DNA of 64,000 bases from Thalassobacillus devorans. GTDB lineage: Bacteria; Bacillota; Bacilli; Bacillales; Halobacillaceae. The stretch is taken from assembly GCF_900176565.1 (NCBI RefSeq), contig NZ_FXEH01000003.1:1-64000 (forward strand). Reading direction: 5' to 3'. Positions 17,443 through 26,251 of this stretch are shown in pieces; position 1 is the first letter of the stretch; each line of letters opens with the position of its first letter. The translations under genes and the position numbers were made by a program. A model generated the notes under the pieces. That model saw only the letters and a list, made by a program, of their open reading frames with translations, was not told where the DNA came from and made no database searches.

Positions 17443-17499
17443 CAGGATGCTCCTTTCTGATTCAATTACTATCATTCTAGCAGAAAGGGGGGCATCTAT

Positions 17500-18642
17500 T
17501 CAGACTTTTACCCTTGTGACATAGTGGCGGACGTCGATCACTTCCTTCAGGCAACCTCCCAAGGCTGTTACATCGTCAGCGGTGGTATGTTTACCAAATG
17601 AAATACGGATAAATGTTTTCGCCTCTTCCTCTGAATACCCCATGGCTAGTAAAGTTTTCGAAGGAGTTTGCTGATGAATGGAGCAGGCGCTTCCTGTGGA
17701 GATGGCACAGCCCCTGCGGTTGGCTTCAAGCATGGTCCATTGCCCCTCCAATCCCGGTACCAGCATTCCTATGATCGTCGATTCGACTGCCGTTTTCCCG
17801 ACGATTTTTATTTGGTTCTCTACAGGCAATAGAGTGTGTCTGAATAGGTTTCTCAAATGTCGGAAGTGTTCCTGGTGTTTACATAACTGATGGATATTTT
17901 CCTGGGAAGCGGCTGTAAAGGCGGCAACTCCCGGGAGGTTTACGGTACCTGACCGTATCCCCTTTTCGTGTGACCCGTGCCTTACCTCAGATGGTAGTGG
18001 TACAGAAGGGGAAAGGTAAACAGCTCCGACACCCTTAGGACCATAAATTTTATGGCTTGATAGGGAAAAACTATCGAGGAGGGGGGTGTAGGCTTTCATA
18101 TCGACTTTTCCTAATGCCTGGACACAATCGCTATGAAAATAAATCCTATTTTTCCGGCAAATAGAAGAGATTTCTTCTATTGGCTGAAATGTACCGATTT
18201 CCCCGTTCATCATTTGGACAGTTACGAGGACCGTATCTTTTCGGATAGCTTTTTCTAAGTTATCCATATCGACAAAACCCTCTTTGGTAAATGGGATTTT
18301 CGTAACCTCAAAACCCTCTTTCTCCATCATTTCCAACGCGTGGTGAACGGAGGAGTGTTCGGCTTGCGACGAAATAATATGCTTTCCACTCCCAGCTTTT
18401 GCTAACGAGTGTATTCCCAAATGGTTACTTTCTGTTCCACCGCTTGTAAAATATAACCCTTCACTTTCAACCCCTATGGCATCTGCCAGAATTTCCCGAC
18501 AGTGCTCCAGCAGTGTGCCAGCTTTTGTTCCTTCATCATGGAGGCTTTCTGTATTACCAAAGTAGTCCCTGGAAACATCGTGGTATATGTTCAAGGCTGT
18601 ATCGTCTATGGGACAAGTTGCTGCATAATCAAAGTATCTCAT
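17500..18642 (-). CDS. nifS: Cysteine desulfurase NifS (NAD-cluster type)
   Basis: A 380-residue PLP enzyme releasing sulfur from cysteine, here most likely for the 4Fe-4S cluster of quinolinate synthase NadA. The PLP lysine is in SLSSHKIYGPKGVGAVYL, the His-containing active site in QAEHSSVHHALE, and the catalytic cysteine in STGSACSIHQQTPSKTL. It is divergent from nadB-nadC-nadA, the arrangement of B. subtilis. The ATG at 18642 is preceded by GAGGGAG with good spacing; a GTG three codons upstream is less likely. A candidate NAD-repressor site lies in the shared promoter region. Confidence 0.9.
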   Translation of the reverse strand: MRYFDYAATCPIDDTALNIYHDVSRDYFGNTESLHDEGTKAGTLLEHCREILADAIGVESEGLYFTSGGTESNHLGIHSLAKAGSGKHIISSQAEHSSVHHALEMMEKEGFEVTKIPFTKEGFVDMDNLEKAIRKDTVLVTVQMMNGEIGTFQPIEEISSICRKNRIYFHSDCVQALGKVDMKAYTPLLDSFSLSSHKIYGPKGVGAVYLSPSVPLPSEVRHGSHEKGIRSGTVNLPGVAAFTAASQENIHQLCKHQEHFRHLRNLFRHTLLPVENQIKIVGKTAVESTIIGMLVPGLEGQWTMLEANRRGCAISTGSACSIHQQTPSKTLLAMGYSEEEAKTFIRISFGKHTTADDVTALGGCLKEVIDVRHYVTRVKV

Positions 18643-18711
18643 AGGTATCACTCCCTCTTATTCGTACCAGAAAAAAGCACTTGCCATAAGTTTAATTCTA
18701 TGTAAATATAA

Positions 18712-18723
18712 GTGTCAAGACAC
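18712..18723. promoter_or_regulatory. Candidate NiaR/NadR (YrxA-type) operator
   Basis: A perfect inverted repeat GTGTC-AA-GACAC sits between divergent nifS and nadB, within A/T-rich flanks. In B. subtilis the niacin-responsive repressor YrxA/NiaR controls this same pair of operons from the shared region. The match to its operator is from memory and not scored. Confidence 0.5.
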
Positions 18724-18748
18724 ATGTAAAATCAAAGGAGTGCCCAGC

Positions 18749-20314
18749 ATGATGGAACAGTCAGAAGTAATTATTGTGGGAAGTGGCATTGCGGCCTTAC
18801 AACTGCTGGCAAACTTACGCTGGGATATGAATGTGATTGTACTCACAAAGTCAGAAGTAAAGACGAGTAATTCTTTTCATGCCCAAGGAGGTGTGGCAGC
18901 AGCATTAGCGCCCGAAGATGATCCGTATGCGCATTACATAGATACGATAGAAGCAGGCAGAGGACTCAATGATCCGGAAGCAGTCAGCCAATTGACCCGA
19001 CAGGCTCCTTCTGTTATCCGCGAATTGTTAGAAGCAGGCTGTGCGTTTGATCGAGATGAGCGAGGAGAAATAGTTTTGGGGAGAGAAGGGTCCCATCGTT
19101 GGAATCGAATTGTCCATGGGGGCGGGGATCAGACCGGAAAACGTCTTGTCAACTGCCTTTTGGGGAAGATTGGAGCCAATGTGTCCGTTAAAGAGCATGA
19201 ATTTGTCTTTCAATTGCTCACTGATGAACAAGGTAAATGCTATGGGGTGAAAAGCAAGGGACGAGATGGAACCATCAGTACTTATATGGCTCCCCATGTC
19301 GTATTAGCGACTGGAGGATGCGGACAGCTTTACGCTGCCACTTCCAATGCCGAAACCGTGACTGGAGATGGGCTTGCACTTGCCTACCTTGCGGGCGCAG
19401 AGCTTGTCGATATGGAATTTGTGCAATTCCACCCTACGATGCTTTCTATCAACGGAGATATCAAAGGTTTGGTTACGGAAGCGGTAAGGGGAGAAGGGGC
19501 AGTACTCGTCGATGAAAGCGGGAGAAGGATCATGAAAGGGGTGCACCCGCAGGAGGACTTAGCTGCACGTCATATTGTAGCCCAGGCGATCTTTGACTGC
19601 ATCAGCCAGGGAAGAAGTGTTTTTTTAAATATGACAAACATCACTCATTTCTCAAAGAAATTCCCTACGGTCGCACAGCTTTGTAAAGCAAACGGGGTGG
19701 ATTTGGAAAAAGGAAAAATACCTGTTGCACCAGGAGCTCATTTTCTAATGGGGGGAGTCAAAACAGATGAAGCAGGCAGAACAACTGTAGATGGACTTTA
19801 TGCGATTGGTGAAGTAGCTTGTACGGGGGTTCATGGAGCAAACCGTCTGGCTAGTAATTCGCTATTAGAAGGGCTGGTCTATGGAAAACGACTGGCAGCC
19901 CATCTCAACCAACAGGCTTGGGAGGTTCCCCGATACCATGCGTTATCAGGAAACCTGGAACAGCGAGAAATAATGCTTCCTGCCGTTATGGAAATTCAGC
20001 AATCGATGATAGAGCGTGTCGGTATCATGCGGACAGGGAACGAACTGCGGAAGCAAAAAGAATGGATAGAATCCTTTTTCATACCTGAAAACCTGGACGC
20101 ACTATCTACCAGCCAGATAAGCCGTGTGTTTATGCTCATCACTTCCTGGCTGGTCACTACATCCGCGCTTGTCAGGACAGAAAGCAGGGGCGGTCACTTC
20201 CGAGAAGATTTTCCGAACGAAAACAGTGAATGGCAGCAAAGACATATCCAGTTACAAAAAAATAGAAAGAAGGGTGAAATCTATGAATCTACTGAAGCTC
20301 CGGCGTTCACTTGA
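18749..20314 (+). CDS. nadB: L-aspartate oxidase NadB
   Basis: About 521 residues. A FAD flavoprotein that oxidises aspartate to iminoaspartate, the first step of de novo NAD synthesis. The N-terminal dinucleotide-binding site is VIIVGSGIAALQLL; the succinate-dehydrogenase-like active-site segments are NSFHAQGGVAAAL, HRWNRIVHGGGDQTG and FVQFHPTML; and GEVACTGVHGANRLASNSLLEG is the family FAD signature. ATG at 18749 follows AAAGGAG by 8 bp; an upstream GTG (18740) overlaps that site. It overlaps nadC by 32 bp, showing coupling. Confidence 0.95.
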   Translation: MMEQSEVIIVGSGIAALQLLANLRWDMNVIVLTKSEVKTSNSFHAQGGVAAALAPEDDPYAHYIDTIEAGRGLNDPEAVSQLTRQAPSVIRELLEAGCAFDRDERGEIVLGREGSHRWNRIVHGGGDQTGKRLVNCLLGKIGANVSVKEHEFVFQLLTDEQGKCYGVKSKGRDGTISTYMAPHVVLATGGCGQLYAATSNAETVTGDGLALAYLAGAELVDMEFVQFHPTMLSINGDIKGLVTEAVRGEGAVLVDESGRRIMKGVHPQEDLAARHIVAQAIFDCISQGRSVFLNMTNITHFSKKFPTVAQLCKANGVDLEKGKIPVAPGAHFLMGGVKTDEAGRTTVDGLYAIGEVACTGVHGANRLASNSLLEGLVYGKRLAAHLNQQAWEVPRYHALSGNLEQREIMLPAVMEIQQSMIERVGIMRTGNELRKQKEWIESFFIPENLDALSTSQISRVFMLITSWLVTTSALVRTESRGGHFREDFPNENSEWQQRHIQLQKNRKKGEIYESTEAPAFT

Positions 20315-21137
20315 GGAATTCTTTATAGAGGATATCGGCGATCAGGACCTTACCAGTGATGTGTTATTTGACCGGGATACGAAAGGGGAAATTCGCTTCC
20401 AGGCCAAACAGGTAGGAATATTATGTGGCACGGATGTTATTACCACTGGCTACGGCATAATCGATCCTGAGGTGGAAATAGAGGTATGGCAACAGGATGG
20501 ACATCAACTGCAGGCAGGTGATGAGATTGCAAGAGTCTATGGAAATATGGCCAGCCTGCTGAAAGGAGAGCGTGTTATTCTCAACCTTCTCCAGCGGATG
20601 AGCGGTATTGCGACGCTGACCAGGCAGGCTGTGCAGAATCTTGCCAGTGACCATACAAGAATTTGTGATACACGAAAAACAACTCCCGGACTCCGAATGT
20701 TAGAAAAATATGCGGTCCGTACTGGCGGCGGGTACAACCACCGGAATGGTCTCTATGATGCCGTCATGCTTAAAGATAATCATATCGCTTTTGCCGGGTC
20801 ATTAGATGAGGCGGTGCGTAAACTGCGGGACAGACTGGGACATATGGTGAAAATTGAAGTAGAAACAGAAAATGAAGAACAAGTTGCAGCAGCTGTGAAA
20901 GCAGAAGTAGATTGCATTATGTTTGATAACCGGAGTCCGGAAGAAATCAAAGGACTCGTCCAGCTGGTCCCTGGTTCGATAAAGACAGAGGCGTCAGGAG
21001 GAATAGCGATGGATCAGCTGGCAAGTTTTCGTGATTGCGGTGTCGATTATATATCTCTTGGCTGCCTGACTCATTCAGCGCCTGCTCTTGATATCAGTGC
21101 GAAAGTTCCCATCATGGAAAGGAGTCTTTCATCATGA
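20283..21137 (+). CDS. nadC: Nicotinate-nucleotide pyrophosphorylase NadC
   Basis: About 284 residues. It converts quinolinate and PRPP to nicotinate mononucleotide. Family motifs: [11 protein letters not shown] at the start, [46 protein letters not shown], and SGGI. A longer open frame reaches back to 20124, but the ATG at 20283, giving [14 protein letters not shown], follows GAAGGGTG and fits the family length. It starts inside the nadB end and overlaps nadA by 4 bp (ATGA). Confidence 0.95.
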   Translation: MNLLKLRRSLEEFFIEDIGDQDLTSDVLFDRDTKGEIRFQAKQVGILCGTDVITTGYGIIDPEVEIEVWQQDGHQLQAGDEIARVYGNMASLLKGERVILNLLQRMSGIATLTRQAVQNLASDHTRICDTRKTTPGLRMLEKYAVRTGGGYNHRNGLYDAVMLKDNHIAFAGSLDEAVRKLRDRLGHMVKIEVETENEEQVAAAVKAEVDCIMFDNRSPEEIKGLVQLVPGSIKTEASGGIAMDQLASFRDCGVDYISLGCLTHSAPALDISAKVPIMERSLSS

Positions 21138-22240
21138 ATCTATTAGAAGCTTTAGAGAAGAAAAGTCCGATGCTGCCTGACAATTATAGGCAAATGAGCA
21201 AAAGTGAACTAGAAGCGCGAGTACAGGGTGTAAAAGAGCGGATGGGGAAGCGGCTTTTCCTTCCCGGTCATCATTATCAGAAGGATGAAGTCATCCAGTT
21301 CGCTGATGCACGAGGTGACTCTTTAAAACTTGCCCAATTATCAGCGGAAAACCAGGAGGCTGAAGCCATCGTTTTTTGTGGAGTACATTTTATGGCAGAA
21401 ACCGCTGATATTTTAACGAAGCAGGATCAAACCGTTTATCTGCCGGATATGCGTGCGGGGTGTTCCATGGCGGACATGGCAGACTTGCAGCAGACAGAAA
21501 GGGCATGGGAAGCTTTAATGGATAGGTTCGATGATACGATATTACCGCTTACGTATGTCAATTCGACGGCGGCTATTAAAGCATTCGTTGGGAAACATTC
21601 CGGTGCTACCGTCACTTCCTCTAATGCGGAGAAGATGGTACGCTGGGCTTTTACACAAAAAGAACGGATATTATTTTTGCCTGATCAGCATTTAGGCAGA
21701 AATACTGCATTTAATTTAGGAATACCCTTGGAATACATGGCGGTGTGGGATCCGCTGATGGAGGAATTAATCCATGAATGTCCGCTGGAAGAAGTCAAAG
21801 TGATCCTATGGAAAGGGCATTGTTCCGTACATGAAAACTTTACGATAGCCAATGTGAGACAGGTTCGTGACCAATATCCGGACATGAAGGTCATCGTCCA
21901 CCCTGAGTGCCGGAGGGAAGTGGTAGCACTTGCTGATGAGGCTGGGTCGACCAATTATATTATCCAGAAGATCCAGGCAGCTCCTGCGGGTAGTGCCTGG
22001 GCCATCGGTACAGAAATGAACCTTGTCAACCGCATCATTGCAGACCATCCCGATAAGCATATCATTTCCTTAAACCCGAATATGTGTCCTTGCCTGACGA
22101 TGAACCGGATAGACCTTCCTCACCTGGCCTGGTGTCTCGAAACAATAGAAAAAGGTGAACCCCATAATAACATTGAAGTGCCGGAAGCTATTGCTGGTAA
22201 CGCAAAGAAAGCTTTAGCACGTATGCTGGAAAGAGCATAA
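21134..22240 (+). CDS. nadA: Quinolinate synthase NadA
   Basis: A 368-residue 4Fe-4S enzyme condensing iminoaspartate with dihydroxyacetone phosphate. Family features: [18 protein letters not shown] near the N terminus, [31 protein letters not shown] and the C-terminal [14 protein letters not shown]; the conserved cysteines that ligate the cluster lie within these. Length matches the long Bacillus form. Cluster assembly is probably aided by the divergent NifS. It is the last gene of the operon, followed by a terminator. Confidence 0.95.
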   Translation: MNLLEALEKKSPMLPDNYRQMSKSELEARVQGVKERMGKRLFLPGHHYQKDEVIQFADARGDSLKLAQLSAENQEAEAIVFCGVHFMAETADILTKQDQTVYLPDMRAGCSMADMADLQQTERAWEALMDRFDDTILPLTYVNSTAAIKAFVGKHSGATVTSSNAEKMVRWAFTQKERILFLPDQHLGRNTAFNLGIPLEYMAVWDPLMEELIHECPLEEVKVILWKGHCSVHENFTIANVRQVRDQYPDMKVIVHPECRREVVALADEAGSTNYIIQKIQAAPAGSAWAIGTEMNLVNRIIADHPDKHIISLNPNMCPCLTMNRIDLPHLAWCLETIEKGEPHNNIEVPEAIAGNAKKALARMLERA

Positions 22241-22273
22241 GGAAAGTTCAAATTCTATTCAACAGAGCAAATA

Positions 22274-22325
22274 AAAAAGGTTGCCCAAGTAAGTCGGTTG
22301 CAGACTTATGGGCAGCCTTTTTGAG
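22274..22325 (+). terminator. Terminator after nadA
   Basis: AAGGTTGCCCAAGTAAGTC and AGACTTATGGGCAGCCTT form a long imperfect stem, followed by TTTTT. It may also serve the convergent oxidoreductase gene. Confidence 0.85.
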
Positions 22326-22329
22326 TTGG

Positions 22330-23391
22330 TTAATGCCGTTTGTTCAACCATAACACACCGGATTTAGCAAGACGTGGAAGCAATCCGGTCACTGGTTTTT
22401 GGAGCATGTTTCCAAAACCATCGGATTTTCCAAGCGAGCCTAGTGCACCTTTCAATTTGATTTCTCCTGGTTTTTCCGGTTCTTTTTCTCTCAATACAGC
22501 GGATAAGACCTCGGCAATTTGTTCGCCTTGCTGCCCAGCCAACTGAGCACTTGGAGAATATTCAGAAGCGGCACAGTCACCGACTACGTATACATTCGGT
22601 TTCTCCGGTACCTGATAGAAATCGTTCAGGATGATTTTTTCCTGCGAATCTTTTTCGAATGGCAGTTCCCGGACCAGGAAGTTTGGTCGTACACCAGCAG
22701 TCCAAATGGTTACATCATTGACGTAACAGATGCCGTTATTGCATACGCCGTCTTTTTCTACGTATTCAACATTAGCATTATGGATCACTTCTACATCATT
22801 TTTTTCGAACCATTCTTCTACATAGTCCTGAATTTTTTTATCGAAAGCTCTTAAAACAGTTTCGCCACGATCTAACAAACGGATATTCAAGTCTGGTCTG
22901 CTTTCCCTTATTTCAGAAGCGACCTCGATTCCGCTCAAGCCGGCTCCGACAACGGAAACCATGCCATAAGCTTTAAGATTATTGATAACATAGCCGGTAT
23001 GTCTCGCTTTTGAAAATGTTTGGACACTTTCGGTGAATTCTTTGGCACCTGTTATGCCATGGTAGTTATCTTCACACCCAAGACCGATGACCAAATAATC
23101 ATACTCCACCGGTTCTCGATTATCACGGACGATAATGTGCTCTTGATCCGTATCGATTTTTTCTATTTCCCCGTATACATAATCGACTCGATCATGTTCA
23201 GGAAACTCAATACGGACATTTTTATCTGATTCCGTTCCGGCGGCAATTGCATAAAATTCTGTTTTCAAGGAGTGGTACGGGTTTCTGTCTATCATAGTGA
23301 TATGGGTGTCTTTCGGCAGCCCTTTATCAAGCAGGTTCAATAGTATTTTGACACCGCCATAGCCGCCTCCTAAAATGACTAATCTCTTCAT
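22330..23391 (-). CDS. FAD-dependent NADH dehydrogenase-like oxidoreductase (YutJ-like)
   Basis: A 353-residue two-dinucleotide-domain flavoprotein of the type II NADH dehydrogenase group. The FAD-binding motif is VILGGGYGGVKIL at residue 5, the NAD-binding motif VSVVGAGLSGIEVASEIRE about residue 147, and a second FAD segment NVYVVGDCA about residue 275. There is no signal peptide; the C terminus could attach to the membrane. It most resembles the shorter YutJ/YumB-type proteins. Substrate specificity is inferred from family only. Confidence 0.8.
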   Translation of the reverse strand: MKRLVILGGGYGGVKILLNLLDKGLPKDTHITMIDRNPYHSLKTEFYAIAAGTESDKNVRIEFPEHDRVDYVYGEIEKIDTDQEHIIVRDNREPVEYDYLVIGLGCEDNYHGITGAKEFTESVQTFSKARHTGYVINNLKAYGMVSVVGAGLSGIEVASEIRESRPDLNIRLLDRGETVLRAFDKKIQDYVEEWFEKNDVEVIHNANVEYVEKDGVCNNGICYVNDVTIWTAGVRPNFLVRELPFEKDSQEKIILNDFYQVPEKPNVYVVGDCAASEYSPSAQLAGQQGEQIAEVLSAVLREKEPEKPGEIKLKGALGSLGKSDGFGNMLQKPVTGLLPRLAKSGVLWLNKRH

Positions 23392-23399
23392 ATTTATAC

Positions 23400-23784
23400 C
23401 CCTTTTAAGATTGTACTGATTATTAGATGGAAGAACATGACCTTCTATGTTAAAACGCTTTCTTACTGTCCATCCTAAAGATTATCAAAAAACATGTCGA
23501 AAGACTAGAAAAATCCCATAAAAATAATACAAATAGTGTTAAATCATTTTCCCTGGGAGATATGTTTTGAAACTTTCAGCGCAGGAATCAGTAAAAACCC
23601 GGTAAGCAACCCTTAAGAGTTCCCTCGCAGTGGGGGAGGAGTGGAAATTTTCTTATTCGACAGAAGCTTTTATCTGCAAAGGTTGTAATCGACAAAAAAG
23701 CTTCCCTTGTTCAAACGTTTGATTGAGAAAAACTTGGTCTCTTTTATATTAAGTTTTACCTATAAACCTTTAGTTGATGCTTAC
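23400..23784. other. Intergenic region without recognised gene
   Basis: About 385 bp between two minus-strand genes. It is A/T-rich with one short GC-rich patch (around 23575-23645). I see no ORF with a ribosome site, no tRNA and no convincing riboswitch. The right part holds the glpQ terminator; the left part must contain the promoter of the YutJ-like gene. Confidence 0.5.
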
Positions 23785-23820
23785 AAATAAATAAATGACC
23801 GGCTCATAGTGAGCCGGTCA
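23785..23820 (-). terminator. Terminator of the GlpQ-like gene
   Basis: On the minus strand TGACCGGCTC pairs with GAGCCGGTCA over a 5-nt loop, followed by TTTATTTATTT. Confidence 0.85.
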
Positions 23821-23837
23821 ATAAAGGGAAGTGTCTA

Positions 23838-24686
23838 TTATTTCGGTGGGTGTGGAGCTACGTAATCTGGATAGTCTGTAATGATGCCGTCAGCGCCAGC
23901 TTCTAATAAAAAATTAGCAGATTCACGGTCTCTTACTGTCCAAGGGTGCGTTTTCATATTGTAGTCATGGATTCGTTCTACAAGCGAGGCATCAACCATG
24001 CTTTTACTAGGGTTAACATAGTCTGCGTATGCTTTATACCTATCCAACTGCTCATCTGAAATTCCTTCTGGACTGTAACCAAGCAGAACACCTACTGGAA
24101 CTTGTGGAAGAAGCTCATGGAATTTTTGCATGGATTCATGGTTGAATGATTGGACAATGATTTTTTCGTTTTCCGGCTTGTCTAAATTACGGGCTGTTAG
24201 CTCCTCGGCAACTTTTTGTTCGATGCCCGGGTAGAGGGAAGGAGATTTCAGCTCGATCAAAATCCCAGTCCTTCCTCTGTATTCATCAAGGACTTCGCTA
24301 AGGGTGGGAATGGTTTCACCGGTAAAGGATTCACCGAACCAGCTTCCGGCATCCAGGCTTTTTAACTCTTCCAGGGTTAAATCTTTTACACTTCCTGTAC
24401 CGTCTGTTGTACGGTCAACCGTCGTGTCATGGATAACTACCAATTCTCCATCTTTACTCATTTGTACGTCCAATTCAAACATGTCTGCTTTCATTTCTAC
24501 ACTTTTTTCAAAAGCAGCCATCGTGTTTTCCGGCGCATAGCCAGAAGCCCCGCGGTGAGCGATGTTAAGTACTTGTTTTTGATCTTTCGTCGCTATGCCC
24601 TCGTTTGCAAAAGCACTTCCTCCCGGAGCAAAGAACACCATAATAGCTAATGCTCCTGCAGATAAAGCAGATACCCATTGTTTCAT
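23838..24686 (-). CDS. glpQ: Secreted glycerophosphodiester phosphodiesterase
   Basis: A 282-residue GDPD-family enzyme that hydrolyses glycerophosphodiesters to glycerol-3-phosphate, and possibly teichoic acid. A signal peptide covers about 1-27 (LSAGALAIMVFFAPGGSAFA). The catalytic core shows NIAHRGASGYAPENTMAAFE, FELDVQMSKDGELVVIHD, and the C-terminal TVRDRESANFLLEAGADGIITDYPD. Length and architecture fit GlpQ. It is a single gene with its own terminator. Confidence 0.9.
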   Translation of the reverse strand: MKQWVSALSAGALAIMVFFAPGGSAFANEGIATKDQKQVLNIAHRGASGYAPENTMAAFEKSVEMKADMFELDVQMSKDGELVVIHDTTVDRTTDGTGSVKDLTLEELKSLDAGSWFGESFTGETIPTLSEVLDEYRGRTGILIELKSPSLYPGIEQKVAEELTARNLDKPENEKIIVQSFNHESMQKFHELLPQVPVGVLLGYSPEGISDEQLDRYKAYADYVNPSKSMVDASLVERIHDYNMKTHPWTVRDRESANFLLEAGADGIITDYPDYVAPHPPK

Positions 24687-24854
24687 TTTTTCTTCTCTCC
24701 CTTCGCAATGTTCAAGTTTAACTGTAGCGAAGAAATATTTAGCATGGATAAACCTGGTGTTTTGGTTTTGTTTAGCTAATGTTACAAAAATAAGGCCGAA
24801 ATTCCTTAAATTGTTTACTTATATATGATAAAAGGACTAGGAAGGAAAAGGCAT

Positions 24855-24884
24855 AAAAAAGCCAGGCAGCTTGTCTGCCTGGCT
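24855..24884 (-). terminator. Terminator of the old-yellow-enzyme gene
   Basis: On the minus strand AGCCAGGCAGAC pairs with GCTGCCTGGCT and is followed by TTTTTT, immediately after the stop codon. Confidence 0.85.
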
Positions 24885-24890
24885 GTATGA

Positions 24891-25997
24891 TCATTCTGTA
24901 ATTTTCACATTCAATTCGCTATCTTTAATGTGGGCGTGTGGAAGTAGTGTATTCTCAAAATCGAAGTCTGTTAGTTCTATACCTTGTTTGACTCGATTAG
25001 GAAAGTCAGGATTAGCGAGAGCACTGGTACCAAGGGAAATGATGTCCGCTTCTTCTTTCTTAATCATTTTGGCAGCTTTCTCGGGATTCCCGAGATTACC
25101 ATTAGCTATTACTGGGAGGCTCCCAAAATCCCTGGCAGCTTTTGCTAATGTTCTAGACCCCTCGCCAAAGGCTGGGGCAGTCGCATCGGAATCTGTCACA
25201 TGAATATAATCAAGGGAAGTTTTGCTTAACTCCGAGAAAATAAACGAGGCATCGTCTTCACCGCCAGCCCACTTATGGTCGGGATCGGCTACTTTAATTT
25301 GGGAAATTCGGATTCCGATAATGAATTCCTCCCCAACTTCTTTACGAACTTCTTCAATGATCTCTAGCATGATCCGAAGCCGATTTTTGAGAGAACCGCC
25401 ATATTGATCTTCTCGCTGATTCAAATAATCTGTTAAAAATTGATCGAGCAGATAACCATTAGCCCCGTGAATTTCAACCCCATCAAAGCCGGATTGCTTT
25501 GCGTTGAGAGCCCCATCTACAAAAGCTTGTTTGGCAGATGTGATATCCTGCTCTGTCATCTTTCTAGGTTTTGGAAAAGGACCTGACCCTCCATAAAACT
25601 CGAGCTGCTCGCCCTTTGGCGGCACCTCAGATGGAGCGATGGACTCCGTTACATATGCATTCCCTTGTCCCTGTCCGCCTGCATGCATTAATTGGGCAAT
25701 GAAAACAGCATCATAATTGTGAACGGCGTCAACAACGGGCTTCCAGCTTTGGACATGCTTGTCATTGGCAAGCCCCGGCTGATTATTATATCCCTGGCTA
25801 TAGCTTTCATCCAGATAGATCCCCTCAGATATTACTGTCCCAAAGCCGCCTTTTGCAAAGCGAGAGTAATAATACTTCATCCGGTTGGAAGCCCTGCCGT
25901 CATCTTCTGCGCTGACACGTGTCATTGGAGCGACCGCCAATCGGTTTTTCAGTGATTGATTTTTGATGTTTATTGGATTAAAGAGTTCTTTATTCAT
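24891..25997 (-). CDS. NADH:flavin oxidoreductase, old yellow enzyme family
   Basis: A 368-residue FMN TIM-barrel enzyme. Visible motifs: LKNRLAVAPMTRVSA, AQLMHAGGQG, FVDGALNAKQSGFDGVEIHGANGYLLDQFL, NQREDQYGGSLKNR, and the phosphate-binding end DIISLGTSALANPDF. There is no Fe-S/FAD extension, so it is a single-domain OYE rather than a dienoyl-CoA reductase. Physiological substrate unknown; the family reduces activated alkenes. The ATG at 25997 is preceded by AAAAGGAGAAG. Confidence 0.88.
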   Translation of the reverse strand: MNKELFNPINIKNQSLKNRLAVAPMTRVSAEDDGRASNRMKYYYSRFAKGGFGTVISEGIYLDESYSQGYNNQPGLANDKHVQSWKPVVDAVHNYDAVFIAQLMHAGGQGQGNAYVTESIAPSEVPPKGEQLEFYGGSGPFPKPRKMTEQDITSAKQAFVDGALNAKQSGFDGVEIHGANGYLLDQFLTDYLNQREDQYGGSLKNRLRIMLEIIEEVRKEVGEEFIIGIRISQIKVADPDHKWAGGEDDASFIFSELSKTSLDYIHVTDSDATAPAFGEGSRTLAKAARDFGSLPVIANGNLGNPEKAAKMIKKEEADIISLGTSALANPDFPNRVKQGIELTDFDFENTLLPHAHIKDSELNVKITE

Positions 25998-26219
25998 AGA
26001 TGACTTCTCCTTTTCGTGGAAGTTTTGAAAACAATCTTAAATCCAGGGTTCTTAAATGGCAAATGAAGTGCTCATTCTCTCTATTAAAATGTAAGAAAAA
26101 GGGTTGAATCTAACGAACGAAGGGTAAAAATAAATCATTGAGGAGTCGGTGTAATCAATTACCATTGGTGTAATCGCTTCATCTGTGGCCTCATTTTTGT
26201 TATTATGAATATTGTGTGA

Positions 26220-26234
26220 AATTTTCTCAAAATT
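26220..26234. promoter_or_regulatory. Candidate CodY box upstream of the symporter
   Basis: AATTTTCTCAAAATT differs at one position from the CodY consensus AATTTTCWGAAAATT. It lies 18 bp before the symporter start, where binding would block transcription in amino-acid-rich conditions. Two GGTGTAATC direct repeats 19 bp apart (26148, 26167) lie further upstream. Confidence 0.6.
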
Positions 26235-26251
26235 TTTAAAGGAGCGATTTT

